The position numbers and the translations under genes are program-made. DNA of 6,885 bases from Deltaproteobacteria bacterium (GTDB lineage: Bacteria; Myxococcota; Polyangia; Polyangiales; B10-G4): NCBI GenBank assembly GCA_019312705.1, contig JAFDCW010000234.1, forward strand, positions 1 through 6,885, given 5' to 3'. This document shows, in pieces, positions 1-6,618 of this stretch. The notes beneath the pieces were generated by a model. That model was not told the origin of the DNA. It did no database searches and saw nothing but the letters and a program-made list of their open reading frames with translations. Position 1 is the first letter of the stretch; each line of letters begins with the position of its first letter.

Positions 1-1054
1 GCTTGAGCACGTCGCCGAGCTGCGAGTAGAGGGGCCCGAGCTCCCCGGCCTCGCCGAGACGTTCGCCATAGGGAGGATTGACGACGAAGAGACCCGATGG
101 CCCCTCGGGTGGCTCGAGGTCGGCGAGGGTCCCGTGGCGGAGCTCGGCGTCGGTCACTCCGGCGGCCTTCAGGTTGTCCCGGGCGTGACCGAGCTGCTCC
201 TCCGAGGAGTCGACGCCGACGAGCACGACCGTGCGATCTGCCGCCGCCGCCTTCCTCGCTTCGGCGGCAGCGATCACCCGAGCAAACGCCTCTCGGTCGT
301 GGGCACGCCACCCCGGGGCACCAAAACCTCGGCGCAGCCCCGGCGCGACGTCCCGGGCCATCCAGGCCGCCTCGATCAAGAACGTCCCCGAGCCGCACAT
401 CGGGTCGAGCAAGACGAGATCTGCTCCCTCGCGGCGGTGCCACCCCGCCATGCGCAGGAGCGCCGCGGCGAGGCTCTCCTTGAGCGGCGCGGCTCCCCCG
501 GTCCGGCCGACGCCTCGTCGATGCAGACCACGGCCGACGAGATCGATGCTGACGGTCACCTGGGTGCCGGAGAGGTGCACGTGCACGCGCAGACCCGGAT
601 CGACCTTGTCGATGCTCGGTCGACTTCCCTCGGCGTCGCGGATCATGTCGACGATGGCGTCTTTGGTCTTGAGGGCGACGAACTTCCCTGGCCCCGCCGT
701 GCCCTTGCCGGCAACGTCGACGGCAAAAGTCGTCTCCGGGCCGAGGTGGTCCGTCCACTGGGTCCTGGCCACACCCTCGTAGAGGGCCGCGGCGTCTTGA
801 GCCTCGAAGCGGTCGAGGGGGAGGAGGATGCGGCTCGCTACCCGGGTGCCGACGCAGACGCGGTAGCCGTCCTCGAGGGAGCCTGCGAAATGCACCCCCC
901 CGTGGACCACTTCGATTTCGTAGACGCCGAGTTCCCGGAGCTCCTCGGCGAGCACGTCTTCGGCGCCCCGGGCGACGGTCGCGAAGAAGTCGCGATCCGT
1001 GGTGGGCGCTTCTTCAGTCCGGGCTTCCGATGAATCTTGGGCGGGGGGCTCCAT
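1..1054 (-). CDS. THUMP-domain class I SAM-dependent RNA methyltransferase, RlmL-type (N-terminal 351 residues; 3' end outside window)
   Basis: Members of this family transfer a methyl group from S-adenosylmethionine to the N2 of a guanine in RNA; RlmL does so on 23S rRNA in the cytoplasm. Translating the minus strand gives one uninterrupted frame that runs off the left edge. Residues about 22-60 look like the N-terminal ferredoxin-like segment (DFFATVARGAEDVLAEEL), and about 65-170 fit a THUMP RNA-binding domain ending in VTVSIDLVGRGLHRRG. The methyltransferase fold follows, with the SAM-binding motif DPMCGSGTFLIEAA at 217-230 and the catalytic motif NPPYGERLG at 326-334, the N-P-P-Y signature of N2-guanine methyltransferases. 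ATG at 1054 is the start chosen; in-frame GTG codons lie just upstream and a TGA closes the frame further up, with no clear ribosome-binding site for any of them. The sequence does not show whether a second RlmK-type domain follows, so the exact RNA target is open. Confidence 0.93.
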   Translation of the reverse strand, partial: MEPPAQDSSEARTEEAPTTDRDFFATVARGAEDVLAEELRELGVYEIEVVHGGVHFAGSLEDGYRVCVGTRVASRILLPLDRFEAQDAAALYEGVARTQWTDHLGPETTFAVDVAGKGTAGPGKFVALKTKDAIVDMIRDAEGSRPSIDKVDPGLRVHVHLSGTQVTVSIDLVGRGLHRRGVGRTGGAAPLKESLAAALLRMAGWHRREGADLVLLDPMCGSGTFLIEAAWMARDVAPGLRRGFGAPGWRAHDREAFARVIAAAEARKAAAADRTVVLVGVDSSEEQLGHARDNLKAAGVTDAELRHGTLADLEPPEGPSGLFVVNPPYGERLGEAGELGPLYSQLGDVLK

Positions 1055-1150
1055 CACGGATGGCACTAGCCCGAATCCGGCCCCGGGCACATCGATTCAG
1101 CGACAATCGGTACGCAACTCACGCCCACAAACGCCGAAAAGAGTGGCGAC
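1055..1150. promoter_or_regulatory. Divergent intergenic region between the RNA methyltransferase and recQ
   Basis: These 96 bases separate two genes read in opposite directions, so they must hold, or lie very near, the promoters of both. I see no convincing -35/-10 pair on either strand. The only symmetry noticed is a short imperfect inverted repeat, CGATT (1093-1097) and AATCG (1105-1109), too small to call an operator. The GAG at 1141-1143, seven bases before the GTG at 1151, is the best ribosome-binding-site candidate for recQ. Confidence 0.4.
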
Positions 1151-3082
1151 GTGCAATCACCACCTGTACAACTGCTCAGCATCGTGACGACCGACATGCG
1201 GGAAAGGCTCCGGGCGCGTTTTGGACTGCCGGATTTCCATCCCTGGCAGCGGGAGGCGATCGACTCGCTCCTGAACGGCAAGAAACGAGTGCTCGTGGTG
1301 GCCCCGACCGGGGGCGGCAAAAGCCTGACCTATCAGTTCCCGGCGACCGAGCTGGAGGGAACGACGGTCGTGGTCTCTCCGCTCATCGCACTCATGGAGG
1401 ATCAGGTCCGCGGGCTGTCCGAGCGCGGCATCCGGGCGACCTGGCTCTCGAGCACCGTCGATGCCAACGAGCGCCGGCGTCGCGAAGCCGACCTCGCCGC
1501 CGGCGCCTACGAGCTGGTCTACATCGCCCCGGAGCGCCTAGCCCAGGACCACGTGCTCAACATGCTCGCCCGCCTTGCGCCGCCGTTGGTGGCCATCGAC
1601 GAGGCCCACTGCATCTCCCACTGGGGCCACGACTTCCGCCCGGACTACCTGCACCTGTCCCGGGTCCTCGAGCGCCTCGCCCCGAAGCACGTCCTGGCCT
1701 GCACCGCGACGGCGACCCCGATCGTCCGCGACGAAATAGTGAAGCAGCTCGGCTTCAACGACGACGAGATGGACGTCGTCCTGCGTGGCTTCGCCCGCCC
1801 CAATCTTCATTTGACCGCCCGGGAGATCGACGGCGCCCGGGAACGAAAACGCGCGATGGTCTCGGCCGTCAAGAAGGCCCTCGGGGCGCCGACCGAGCCC
1901 GCCGGGGCAGCCATCGTCTACACGGCGACGCGCAAGGTCACCGAGCAGATGGCCGGCCTCCTGGCCGACGAGGGGTACCGGTCGGCGGCCTACCACGCCG
2001 GCCTCGACCCGACCGTCCGAGGCAATGTCAACGCGGACTTCGCCGCCGGTCAGCTCGATGTGGTGTGCGCCACCAACGCCTTTGGCATGGGCATCGATAG
2101 GCCCGACATCCGCGCCGTGGTGCACGTCCAGGCGCCGGGTTCGATCGAGGCTTACTACCAGGAAGTCGGCCGCGCGGGCCGCGACGGTCAACCGGCCCTC
2201 GGACTGCTCCTGCGCTCGACCGCCGACTTCGGGCTGCGCAGGCGCCTCATCGAACGCAAGTGGACCGACGAGCAGCCGGATGAAAACCACGTAAAGCAGC
2301 AGTGGGGGCTCTTCCTCGACCTCATGCGCTACGTCGAGGCCGGCAGCTGCCGCCACGACTTCATCCTCGGCTACTTCGGCGACGAGCAAGAGACCCTCGG
2401 AGGCTGCGGCCACTGTGACGTCTGTGTACGCCTCGAAGAGCTCGGCGACGACGGCGAGCGCTCACTGAGCGACGAGGACGCCCTCGTCGTCCGGAAGGCG
2501 CTTTCCGGCGTCGCCCGCAACCGTATGACCGCCGGGCTGAATCGCGTCGTCGAGATGCTGCACGGGGCCGAAAACGAAAAACTGCGCTCGATGGGCCTGA
2601 CCAGCTTGTCGACTCACGGGCTGCTCAAAGACCGCGCCAAGGACTGGGTCATGATCCTCATGCGCCGGCTCTTGACCGCCGGACTGGTCGAGATCACGAC
2701 CGACGAATACCCCAAGCCCTATCTCACCCAGCTCGGAGTGAGCGTGATGAAAGGGGACGAGCCGGTGCGCGTCTTGCTCCCGGACGAAGACGCCGGGAAG
2801 AAGGCCAAGGGCAAGAGCACCCGGACGGGACGGGCCCGGACCCCCGTCGAGATGCCGGCCAACGTCGACCCCGAGCTCTTCGAGCGCCTTCGTGGCACCC
2901 GGATGGAGCTCGCCAAAGAGAAGGGCGTGCCGCCCTACGTGGTCTGTCACGATCGGACCCTGCTCGAAATCGCGGCCACCAAACCCCAAACCCTCGACCA
3001 GATGGCGGAGGTCCACGGCATGGGGCCGGCCCGCATCGACGCATGGGGCGACCGGCTGCTCTCGGTCATCGCCGAGGGGTGA
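1151..3082 (+). CDS. recQ: ATP-dependent DNA helicase RecQ
   Basis: RecQ is a 3'-to-5' DNA helicase acting in recombination, replication-fork repair and suppression of illegitimate exchange. This 643-residue product is close to the usual bacterial length of about 600. Visible helicase motifs are motif 0 FHPWQ (29-33), Walker A APTGGGKS (51-58), SPLIALMEDQ (76-85), DEAH (150-153) followed by the RecQ aromatic-rich loop CISHWGHDFRP, ACTATATP (183-190), ATNAFGMGIDRPDI (307-320) and motif VI QEVGRAGRDG (337-346). Four cysteines at 400, 419, 422 and 425 form the RecQ zinc site, followed by a winged-helix RQC region (about 430-535), a basic linker rich in Lys/Arg/Gly (about 548-565) and an HRDC domain (about 573-643) with TLLEIAATKPQTLDQM. 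GTG at 1151 is the chosen start; ATG at 1196 is in frame, would remove 15 residues without touching a motif, and has no better ribosome-binding site. No key residue is missing. Confidence 0.97.
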   Translation: MQSPPVQLLSIVTTDMRERLRARFGLPDFHPWQREAIDSLLNGKKRVLVVAPTGGGKSLTYQFPATELEGTTVVVSPLIALMEDQVRGLSERGIRATWLSSTVDANERRRREADLAAGAYELVYIAPERLAQDHVLNMLARLAPPLVAIDEAHCISHWGHDFRPDYLHLSRVLERLAPKHVLACTATATPIVRDEIVKQLGFNDDEMDVVLRGFARPNLHLTAREIDGARERKRAMVSAVKKALGAPTEPAGAAIVYTATRKVTEQMAGLLADEGYRSAAYHAGLDPTVRGNVNADFAAGQLDVVCATNAFGMGIDRPDIRAVVHVQAPGSIEAYYQEVGRAGRDGQPALGLLLRSTADFGLRRRLIERKWTDEQPDENHVKQQWGLFLDLMRYVEAGSCRHDFILGYFGDEQETLGGCGHCDVCVRLEELGDDGERSLSDEDALVVRKALSGVARNRMTAGLNRVVEMLHGAENEKLRSMGLTSLSTHGLLKDRAKDWVMILMRRLLTAGLVEITTDEYPKPYLTQLGVSVMKGDEPVRVLLPDEDAGKKAKGKSTRTGRARTPVEMPANVDPELFERLRGTRMELAKEKGVPPYVVCHDRTLLEIAATKPQTLDQMAEVHGMGPARIDAWGDRLLSVIAEG

Positions 3083-3085
3083 CGG

Positions 3086-3418
3086 TCAGTCCGCTCGACA
3101 GAGCGCGAACCAGATGTTCATGAGGCGCCCTCGCCGGCTCGCACGGCCGATGGAGACGTGTTTGCTGACACCGCGCAGCACGTCCTGGGTGCCGTTGTAG
3201 ACGAAGAAGGAGAGCCGGGTGTGGTTCTCGCGAATCGGTGGCCAGTGGTCCGGACACCGAGGCGGAACCCGGAGATAGTCCACGAGCACCTCGGACTCGC
3301 CCTGATCGCCGGCGACAAAAAAACCCGGTCCGACCACCGTCTCGATGAAGTTCGAGTTTCGGTTGTAGCCCCACAGCTCCCCGGCCGCGGCGGCTTCGGG
3401 GTCTTGGGGCCGGCACAA
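3086..3418 (-). CDS. Conserved-looking small protein of unknown function, start uncertain
   Basis: I do not recognise this family. From the TTG at 3418 the product is 110 residues; it looks like a folded soluble domain rather than a chance frame, with a mix of aromatic, glycine and charged residues and segments such as GELWGYNRNSNFIETVVGP, GFFVAGD, LVDYLRVP, LSFFVYNGTQDVL and the end NIWFALCRAD. No signal peptide or membrane segment is visible. The same frame continues upstream to a TAG at 3482-3484 and still reads protein-like (TLPAFTRFAKVL just before the TTG), yet it holds no ATG or GTG. A GGAG on the minus strand lies 11 bases before an in-frame CTG at 3448, so a rare CTG start giving 120 residues is possible. 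The alternatives are a TTG start, or a gene whose 5' end has been lost or frameshifted. It is the last of three minus-strand genes and its stop faces the recQ stop with 3 bp between. Coding status is fairly sure; function is unknown. Confidence 0.6.
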   Translation of the reverse strand: MCRPQDPEAAAAGELWGYNRNSNFIETVVGPGFFVAGDQGESEVLVDYLRVPPRCPDHWPPIRENHTRLSFFVYNGTQDVLRGVSKHVSIGRASRRGRLMNIWFALCRAD

Positions 3419-3526
3419 AACTTTGGCGAAGCGAGTGAAGGCCGGCAGGGTGTTGCTGGCTCCGATTTTCGGGTCGGCCGGCTAGGCGGGTCGCGAAGGA
3501 CGCTCGGCGGGGGAGCCGCACCGCGA

Positions 3527-4252
3527 CTATGCGAAGCACACGTCGAGAAAACGACCGAGCAGGGACTCGGTGTCGTCGCGACCGATCTCGAAAGCCTCGG
3601 CATGCTTCTCGTAGCCCCGACGGCCGTACTGCGCGGCCTGGGTGGCGAAACCGTGATACCGCTCCTGAGCCTCGGCGGCGGTCACGTCCGGGTGAAACTG
3701 CGACGTGTAGAAGCGCCGCCCCCGCACCTTGAACGCCTGGGTCTCGACGGCCTCGGTGCGCGCGAGCAGCTCGACCGTGCCGGGTACCTTCGTTACGTGG
3801 TCCGTATGGCCAGTGTGCACATGGAACTGCTCGCCGAGGCCTTTGAAGAGGGGGTCTTCACGGCCGCTCTCGGTCAGCTCGACGGGAACCGTGCCTCGCT
3901 CGGTGCCCGAAGCCTCCGTTCTGACCTCGACGCCGAGGTGCTGGCCGAGGAGCTGGTGGCCGAAGCAGATCCCAAACCCCGGCACGTCGTCCTCGAGGGC
4001 TCGCTCGAGGAGGTCTCGGAGCGGGTAGACGAAGCGCGTACTGCGCGGGTCGTGCACGCTGTAGGCGCCCGAGCCACCGATGACGACGGCGTCCTGACCG
4101 TCGAGCCACTCGGTCTGGGCGATGTGGGTCTTGGCGTTGCGAGAGGTGATTTCGACGGATCGTCCACCAAAACGGCGCTCGACGCACTCGAGCTCGTGCT
4201 CGGCCATCCGGCTGTCCCAGTCGCGGATCTGAATCAAGAGGACACGAATCAT
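3527..4252 (-). CDS. Type 1 glutamine amidotransferase-like protein (GMP synthase-like GATase domain)
   Basis: Class I glutamine amidotransferases hydrolyse glutamine and pass ammonia to a partner; stand-alone members related to the GuaA glutaminase domain also include peptidase-like enzymes acting on gamma-glutamyl compounds. This 241-residue protein shows the oxyanion region GGSGAYSV (59-66), the nucleophile elbow GFGICFGHQLLG with Cys96, and the histidine motif SQFHPDVT with His187. The usual third triad residue, Glu two positions after His, is Asp189 here. HTGHTDHV (146-153) matches the segment common to GuaA-like GATases. The C-terminal 50 residues are mostly helical and charged, and there is no synthetase domain, so it is not GMP synthase itself. 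ATG at 4252 starts the first strand at once (MIRVLLIQIRDWD), as the family does, though the ribosome-binding site is weak. It lies 116 bp after the PEBP gene on the same strand. The true substrate cannot be told from sequence. Confidence 0.88.
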   Translation of the reverse strand: MIRVLLIQIRDWDSRMAEHELECVERRFGGRSVEITSRNAKTHIAQTEWLDGQDAVVIGGSGAYSVHDPRSTRFVYPLRDLLERALEDDVPGFGICFGHQLLGQHLGVEVRTEASGTERGTVPVELTESGREDPLFKGLGEQFHVHTGHTDHVTKVPGTVELLARTEAVETQAFKVRGRRFYTSQFHPDVTAAEAQERYHGFATQAAQYGRRGYEKHAEAFEIGRDDTESLLGRFLDVCFA

Positions 4253-4368
4253 TCGGTCGTCAGCTTAGCTCGTGTCGCCGCGTGCGCTACGCGATGCCCC
4301 GAGTTCAACGAGGAGCCCGACGGCGAGGGCGACGCGGGAGACCATTGTCATCGCCGTTCCGATCTTCT
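4253..4368 (-). other. Gap between PEBP and amidotransferase genes, with one possible 28-codon ORF
   Basis: This 116-base gap on the minus strand holds a short frame from ATG at 4351 to TAA at 4265-4267. It would encode 28 residues beginning with a hydrophobic stretch (MTMVSRVALAVGLLVELG) and ending in charged residues. A GGA sits six bases before the ATG. The peptide is too short, and the local GC too high, to tell a real small membrane peptide from a chance frame; a leader or translational-coupling role for the amidotransferase is possible. I see no terminator hairpin or clear promoter here. Confidence 0.2.
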
Positions 4369-4989
4369 CTACTTGGCGTCCCGATAGATCGCGTAGGTAC
4401 CCAGGTGCGAGGCCTGCCCGAGGACGTGGCCCTCGATGGCCTTGACGACGTCGGCCCCGCCGAAGCCCTCGGCGACGTCGAGCTTGGCGACATCGAGGGC
4501 ATAGAGCGTGAAATGATAATGGTGGACGATCTCGTCGTTCCACGGCGGACACGGTCCGTCGTAGCCGAAGTAGTCGCCCGCCATGTCGGCGTCGCCGGCG
4601 AACCACCCGGTGTAGTCGTTCTTGCCCCGGCGGCCCCGGGGGCCCTGGGCGTCTTTGCCGCGAGCCACGACGCCTTTGCCGAGCTCACCCTCGGCGATCG
4701 AGCCGGCCTCGGCGGGCAGGTCGACCAGGACCCAGTGGTAGAAATCGACCCGGGGGAGATCGGCCGGCACCGTGCGGCCCTCTTGGTTGACGTCGTCGGG
4801 CTTCGACGGGACGTCGGGGTCACAGACGACGAGGGCGAGGCTCTTGGTACCCTCGGGGACGTCAGACCACCCGAGGTGGGGGTTTTCGTTGTCCGTGAGG
4901 GCGACATGGCTCTCGGCGTCATGTTTGCCGAGGGCGTTCTTTTCGGGGATGCGCTCACCGTTGGCGAAGCTCTCACTGGTCAATTTCAT
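4369..4989 (-). CDS. YbhB/YbcL family Raf kinase inhibitor-like protein (PEBP family)
   Basis: This is a phosphatidylethanolamine-binding-protein family member, a small beta-rich fold with an anion-binding pocket. Bacterial YbhB/YbcL proteins have no settled physiological role. The 206-residue product has the pocket motif VVCDPDVPSKPDD (54-66), the HW pair in DFYHWVLVDLP (82-92), and the signature GYDGPCPPWND (142-152) followed by HHYHFTLYALD (156-166). It is longer than the common 150-180 residues; the extra length appears to sit in a Gly/Arg/Lys-rich loop at about 105-125 (ARGKDAQGPRGRRGKNDY). There is no signal peptide, so it is probably cytoplasmic. ATG at 4989 was chosen because a strong GAGGAG lies seven bases upstream and the family N-terminus (MKLTSESFANGERIP) begins there; a longer frame upstream to 5124 is unlike the family. 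It is read divergently from the aldehyde dehydrogenase and heads a run of three minus-strand genes. Confidence 0.93.
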   Translation of the reverse strand: MKLTSESFANGERIPEKNALGKHDAESHVALTDNENPHLGWSDVPEGTKSLALVVCDPDVPSKPDDVNQEGRTVPADLPRVDFYHWVLVDLPAEAGSIAEGELGKGVVARGKDAQGPRGRRGKNDYTGWFAGDADMAGDYFGYDGPCPPWNDEIVHHYHFTLYALDVAKLDVAEGFGGADVVKAIEGHVLGQASHLGTYAIYRDAK

Positions 4990-5135
4990 CGCTCGTCTCC
5001 TCTTCCTCGGCCCGAGCCGGGAGGGTAGCGGCTCCCCGGCTGCCTGAAAACCGCCGGAAACGCACGGGCCGGGCCCCCGCGCCTTGTTCCCTTCTCGCCG
5101 ATGCCCTATTTCGATGGGCAGCAAGAGGAGTCCCC
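4990..5135. promoter_or_regulatory. Divergent intergenic region between the PEBP gene and the aldehyde dehydrogenase gene
   Basis: These 146 bases separate two genes read outward and should hold promoters for both. Strong ribosome-binding sites mark each end: GAGGAG on the minus strand (4997-5002) for the PEBP gene and AGAGGAG on the plus strand (5124-5130), five bases before the dehydrogenase ATG. A TTGTTC and a TATTTC separated by 17 bases upstream of the dehydrogenase gene match sigma-70 boxes at only 3 of 6 positions each, so I do not call a promoter. Confidence 0.45.
5015..5041 (-). repeat. Bulged inverted repeat (hairpin) in the PEBP leader
   Basis: AGCCGGGAG (5015-5023) pairs with CTCCCCGGCT (5032-5041) as a 9-bp stem with one bulged C, around an 8-base loop. 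On the minus strand it lies about 12 bases upstream of the GAGGAG of the PEBP gene, so it would fold in that mRNA leader if transcription starts far enough upstream. As DNA it could instead be a dyad bound by a regulator. GC-rich DNA makes such stems easily, so function is uncertain. Confidence 0.4.
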
Positions 5136-6530
5136 ATGGACGGCGGCGCCAACATCGATACGAATGAAATCCCCGGGCTCGTGAGCGGGCTGAAGAAGTT
5201 CTTCCGCACCGGCCGGACGCGACCCCTCGAGTGGCGCCGTCGGCAGCTCCAGGGCATCGAAGCCCTGATGCACGAAAAGGAGAGCGTCTTCCTCGACGCC
5301 CTCGCCGCCGACGTGGGGAAACCCCGCTTCGAGGGTTGGATCGGCGAAACCGGCTTCGTCGCCTCGGACGCCCGCCACACGGCCAAGCACCTCGCCAAGT
5401 GGATGAAGCCCCAGAAGGTGATCACCGGCGTGGCCAATCAGCCAGGGAGCAGCCGCATCCTGCACGAACCCCTCGGCACAGTACTCATCATCGGCCCGTT
5501 CAACTACCCGCTGCAGCTCATGCTCTCGCCCCTCATCGGCGCGATCGCGGGGGGCAATGCGGCGGTGCTCAAGCCGTCCGAGATGACTCCCCATACGTCG
5601 GCGGCGATCGCCGAGTGGCTGCCCCGATACGTCGACGCGGACGCTGTAAAGATGGTCCTCGGGGGCATCCCCGAAACGACAGCGCTGCTCCGGGAGCGTT
5701 TCGACCACATCTTCTACACCGGCAGCACCGCTGTGGGCCGCATCGTCATGCGCGCCGCAGCCGACCACGTGACGCCGGTGACCCTCGAGCTCGGCGGCAA
5801 GAGCCCGTGCATCGTCGACCGGGACGTCGATATCGAGGTCGCCGCTCGGCGCATCGCCTGGGGCAAGTTCTTCAACGCCGGCCAAACTTGCGTCGCCCCG
5901 GATTACCTGCTCGTGCACGAAGCCATCGAAGACGCGTTTCTCCATCGTCTCACCGCCAAGATTCAGGACTTCTACGGCGACGATCCGGAAAAGAGCCCCG
6001 ACCTCGCGCGCATCGTCAACGACCGACACCACGACCGACTCTCGGGGCTCCTGGGCGAGGGCGAGATCGTCTGCGGCGGCGAAACCAATCCGGAGACGCG
6101 CTACATCGCTCCAACGGTGATCCGCGGCGTGACCCGGGACATGAAGATCATGCAGGAAGAGATCTTCGGCCCCATCCTCCCGGTGCTGACCGTCCGAGGC
6201 GTCGACGAAGCCATCGACTTCGTAAACGACGGGGAAAAGCCCCTCGCCCTCTACGTCTACACCAACAACCGCGCCACGAGCGAGCGCGTACTCGCCCAGA
6301 CCAGCTCCGGAGGAGCGGCCGTCAACGAGTGCATCGCCCACATGGCCGGGCCCGAGTTGCCCTTCGGTGGCGTCGGCCAGAGCGGCATGGGCGCCTACCA
6401 CGGCCGCACGTCCTTCGACACGTTCAGCCACCACAAGAGCGTGCTCATCAAGAGCACCAAGCTCGAGCCGCCCCTCCGCTACCCGCCGTACAGCGACGGC
6501 AAAGAGATGATCGCGCGGAAGATTCTGTAG
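5136..6530 (+). CDS. NAD(P)-dependent aldehyde dehydrogenase, class 3-like
   Basis: Oxidises an aldehyde to the carboxylic acid using NAD(P)+. The 464-residue length matches class 3 aldehyde dehydrogenases (fatty, aromatic or coniferyl aldehyde types, typically about 450-480). Visible elements are the oxyanion Asn123 in IIGPFNYPLQ, the cofactor-binding region AVLKPSEMTPHTS (143-155), the YTGSTAVGR turn (194-202), general base Glu218 in LELGGKSP, nucleophile Cys252 in NAGQTCVAPDY, EEIFGPILPV (341-350), and LPFGGVGQSGMGAYHGR (408-424) followed by SFDTFSHHKSV. The NAGQTCVAPDY form and the tail LRYPPYSDGKEM are typical of class 3. There is no hydrophobic C-terminal anchor like that of microsomal fatty aldehyde dehydrogenase, so the enzyme should be soluble. 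ATG at 5136 follows AGAGGAG by five bases. A downstream VOC-family gene starts after 88 bp on the same strand. The physiological substrate cannot be assigned from sequence. Confidence 0.96.
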   Translation: MDGGANIDTNEIPGLVSGLKKFFRTGRTRPLEWRRRQLQGIEALMHEKESVFLDALAADVGKPRFEGWIGETGFVASDARHTAKHLAKWMKPQKVITGVANQPGSSRILHEPLGTVLIIGPFNYPLQLMLSPLIGAIAGGNAAVLKPSEMTPHTSAAIAEWLPRYVDADAVKMVLGGIPETTALLRERFDHIFYTGSTAVGRIVMRAAADHVTPVTLELGGKSPCIVDRDVDIEVAARRIAWGKFFNAGQTCVAPDYLLVHEAIEDAFLHRLTAKIQDFYGDDPEKSPDLARIVNDRHHDRLSGLLGEGEIVCGGETNPETRYIAPTVIRGVTRDMKIMQEEIFGPILPVLTVRGVDEAIDFVNDGEKPLALYVYTNNRATSERVLAQTSSGGAAVNECIAHMAGPELPFGGVGQSGMGAYHGRTSFDTFSHHKSVLIKSTKLEPPLRYPPYSDGKEMIARKIL

Positions 6531-6548
6531 CCCCGCATTTTCGACCGC

Positions 6549-6565
6549 CACGCGCACCGCGCGTG
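6549..6565 (+). terminator. Possible hairpin terminator after the aldehyde dehydrogenase gene
   Basis: CACGCGC (6549-6555) and GCGCGTG (6559-6565) form a perfect 7-bp GC-rich stem with a 3-base loop, 19 bases after the TAG. No run of T follows (TCGTGTATGC), so it is not a standard intrinsic terminator. It could be a T-less terminator, an mRNA 3'-end stabiliser, or chance in GC-rich DNA. Confidence 0.35.
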
Positions 6566-6585
6566 TCGTGTATGCTCCGCCGCCT

Positions 6586-6600
6586 CGCCCGAGCCGGGCG
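6586..6600 (+). repeat. Short perfect inverted repeat upstream of the VOC gene
   Basis: CGCCCG (6586-6591) and CGGGCG (6595-6600) form a 6-bp stem with a 3-base loop, ending five bases before the GGAGG of the next gene. The core GCCCGAGCCGGG also occurs at 5010-5021 in the PEBP/dehydrogenase gap. Two copies of a 12-base GC-rich string are weak evidence of a shared element. Confidence 0.3.
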
Positions 6601-6605
6601 CCATT

Positions 6606-6610
6606 GGAGG
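6606..6610 (+). promoter_or_regulatory. Ribosome-binding site that decides the VOC gene start
   Basis: GGAGG lies 8 bases before the ATG at 6619 and only 2 bases before the in-frame ATG at 6613; an in-frame GTG at 6610 overlaps it. Normal spacing favours the ATG at 6619. Confidence 0.7.
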
Positions 6611-6618
6611 TGATGCAG

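Noticed and set aside
134..1033. A 299-codon open frame on the plus strand at the left end
   Set aside because: It lies opposite the RNA methyltransferase, whose minus-strand frame carries clear DPMCGSG and NPPYGER motifs. The plus-strand product shows no recognisable motif and is a GC-rich shadow.
1093..1109. Short inverted repeat in the methyltransferase/recQ gap as an operator
   Set aside because: Five-base arms with a seven-base spacer are expected by chance and do not overlap any recognisable promoter.
1030..2100. A 356-codon plus-strand frame overlapping the start of recQ
   Set aside because: It is an Arg/Pro/Gly-rich out-of-frame reading of the recQ helicase domain with no domain of its own.
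3158..4387. A 409-codon plus-strand open frame opposite the amidotransferase and small gene
   Set aside because: It is long, but the minus strand encodes a clear GATase with its Cys and His motifs, and the plus-strand translation resembles no family. High third-position GC keeps antisense frames open.
4282..5028. A 248-codon plus-strand frame opposite the PEBP gene
   Set aside because: The minus strand has the DPDVP and GPCPP/HHYHF signatures; the plus-strand product is a shadow.
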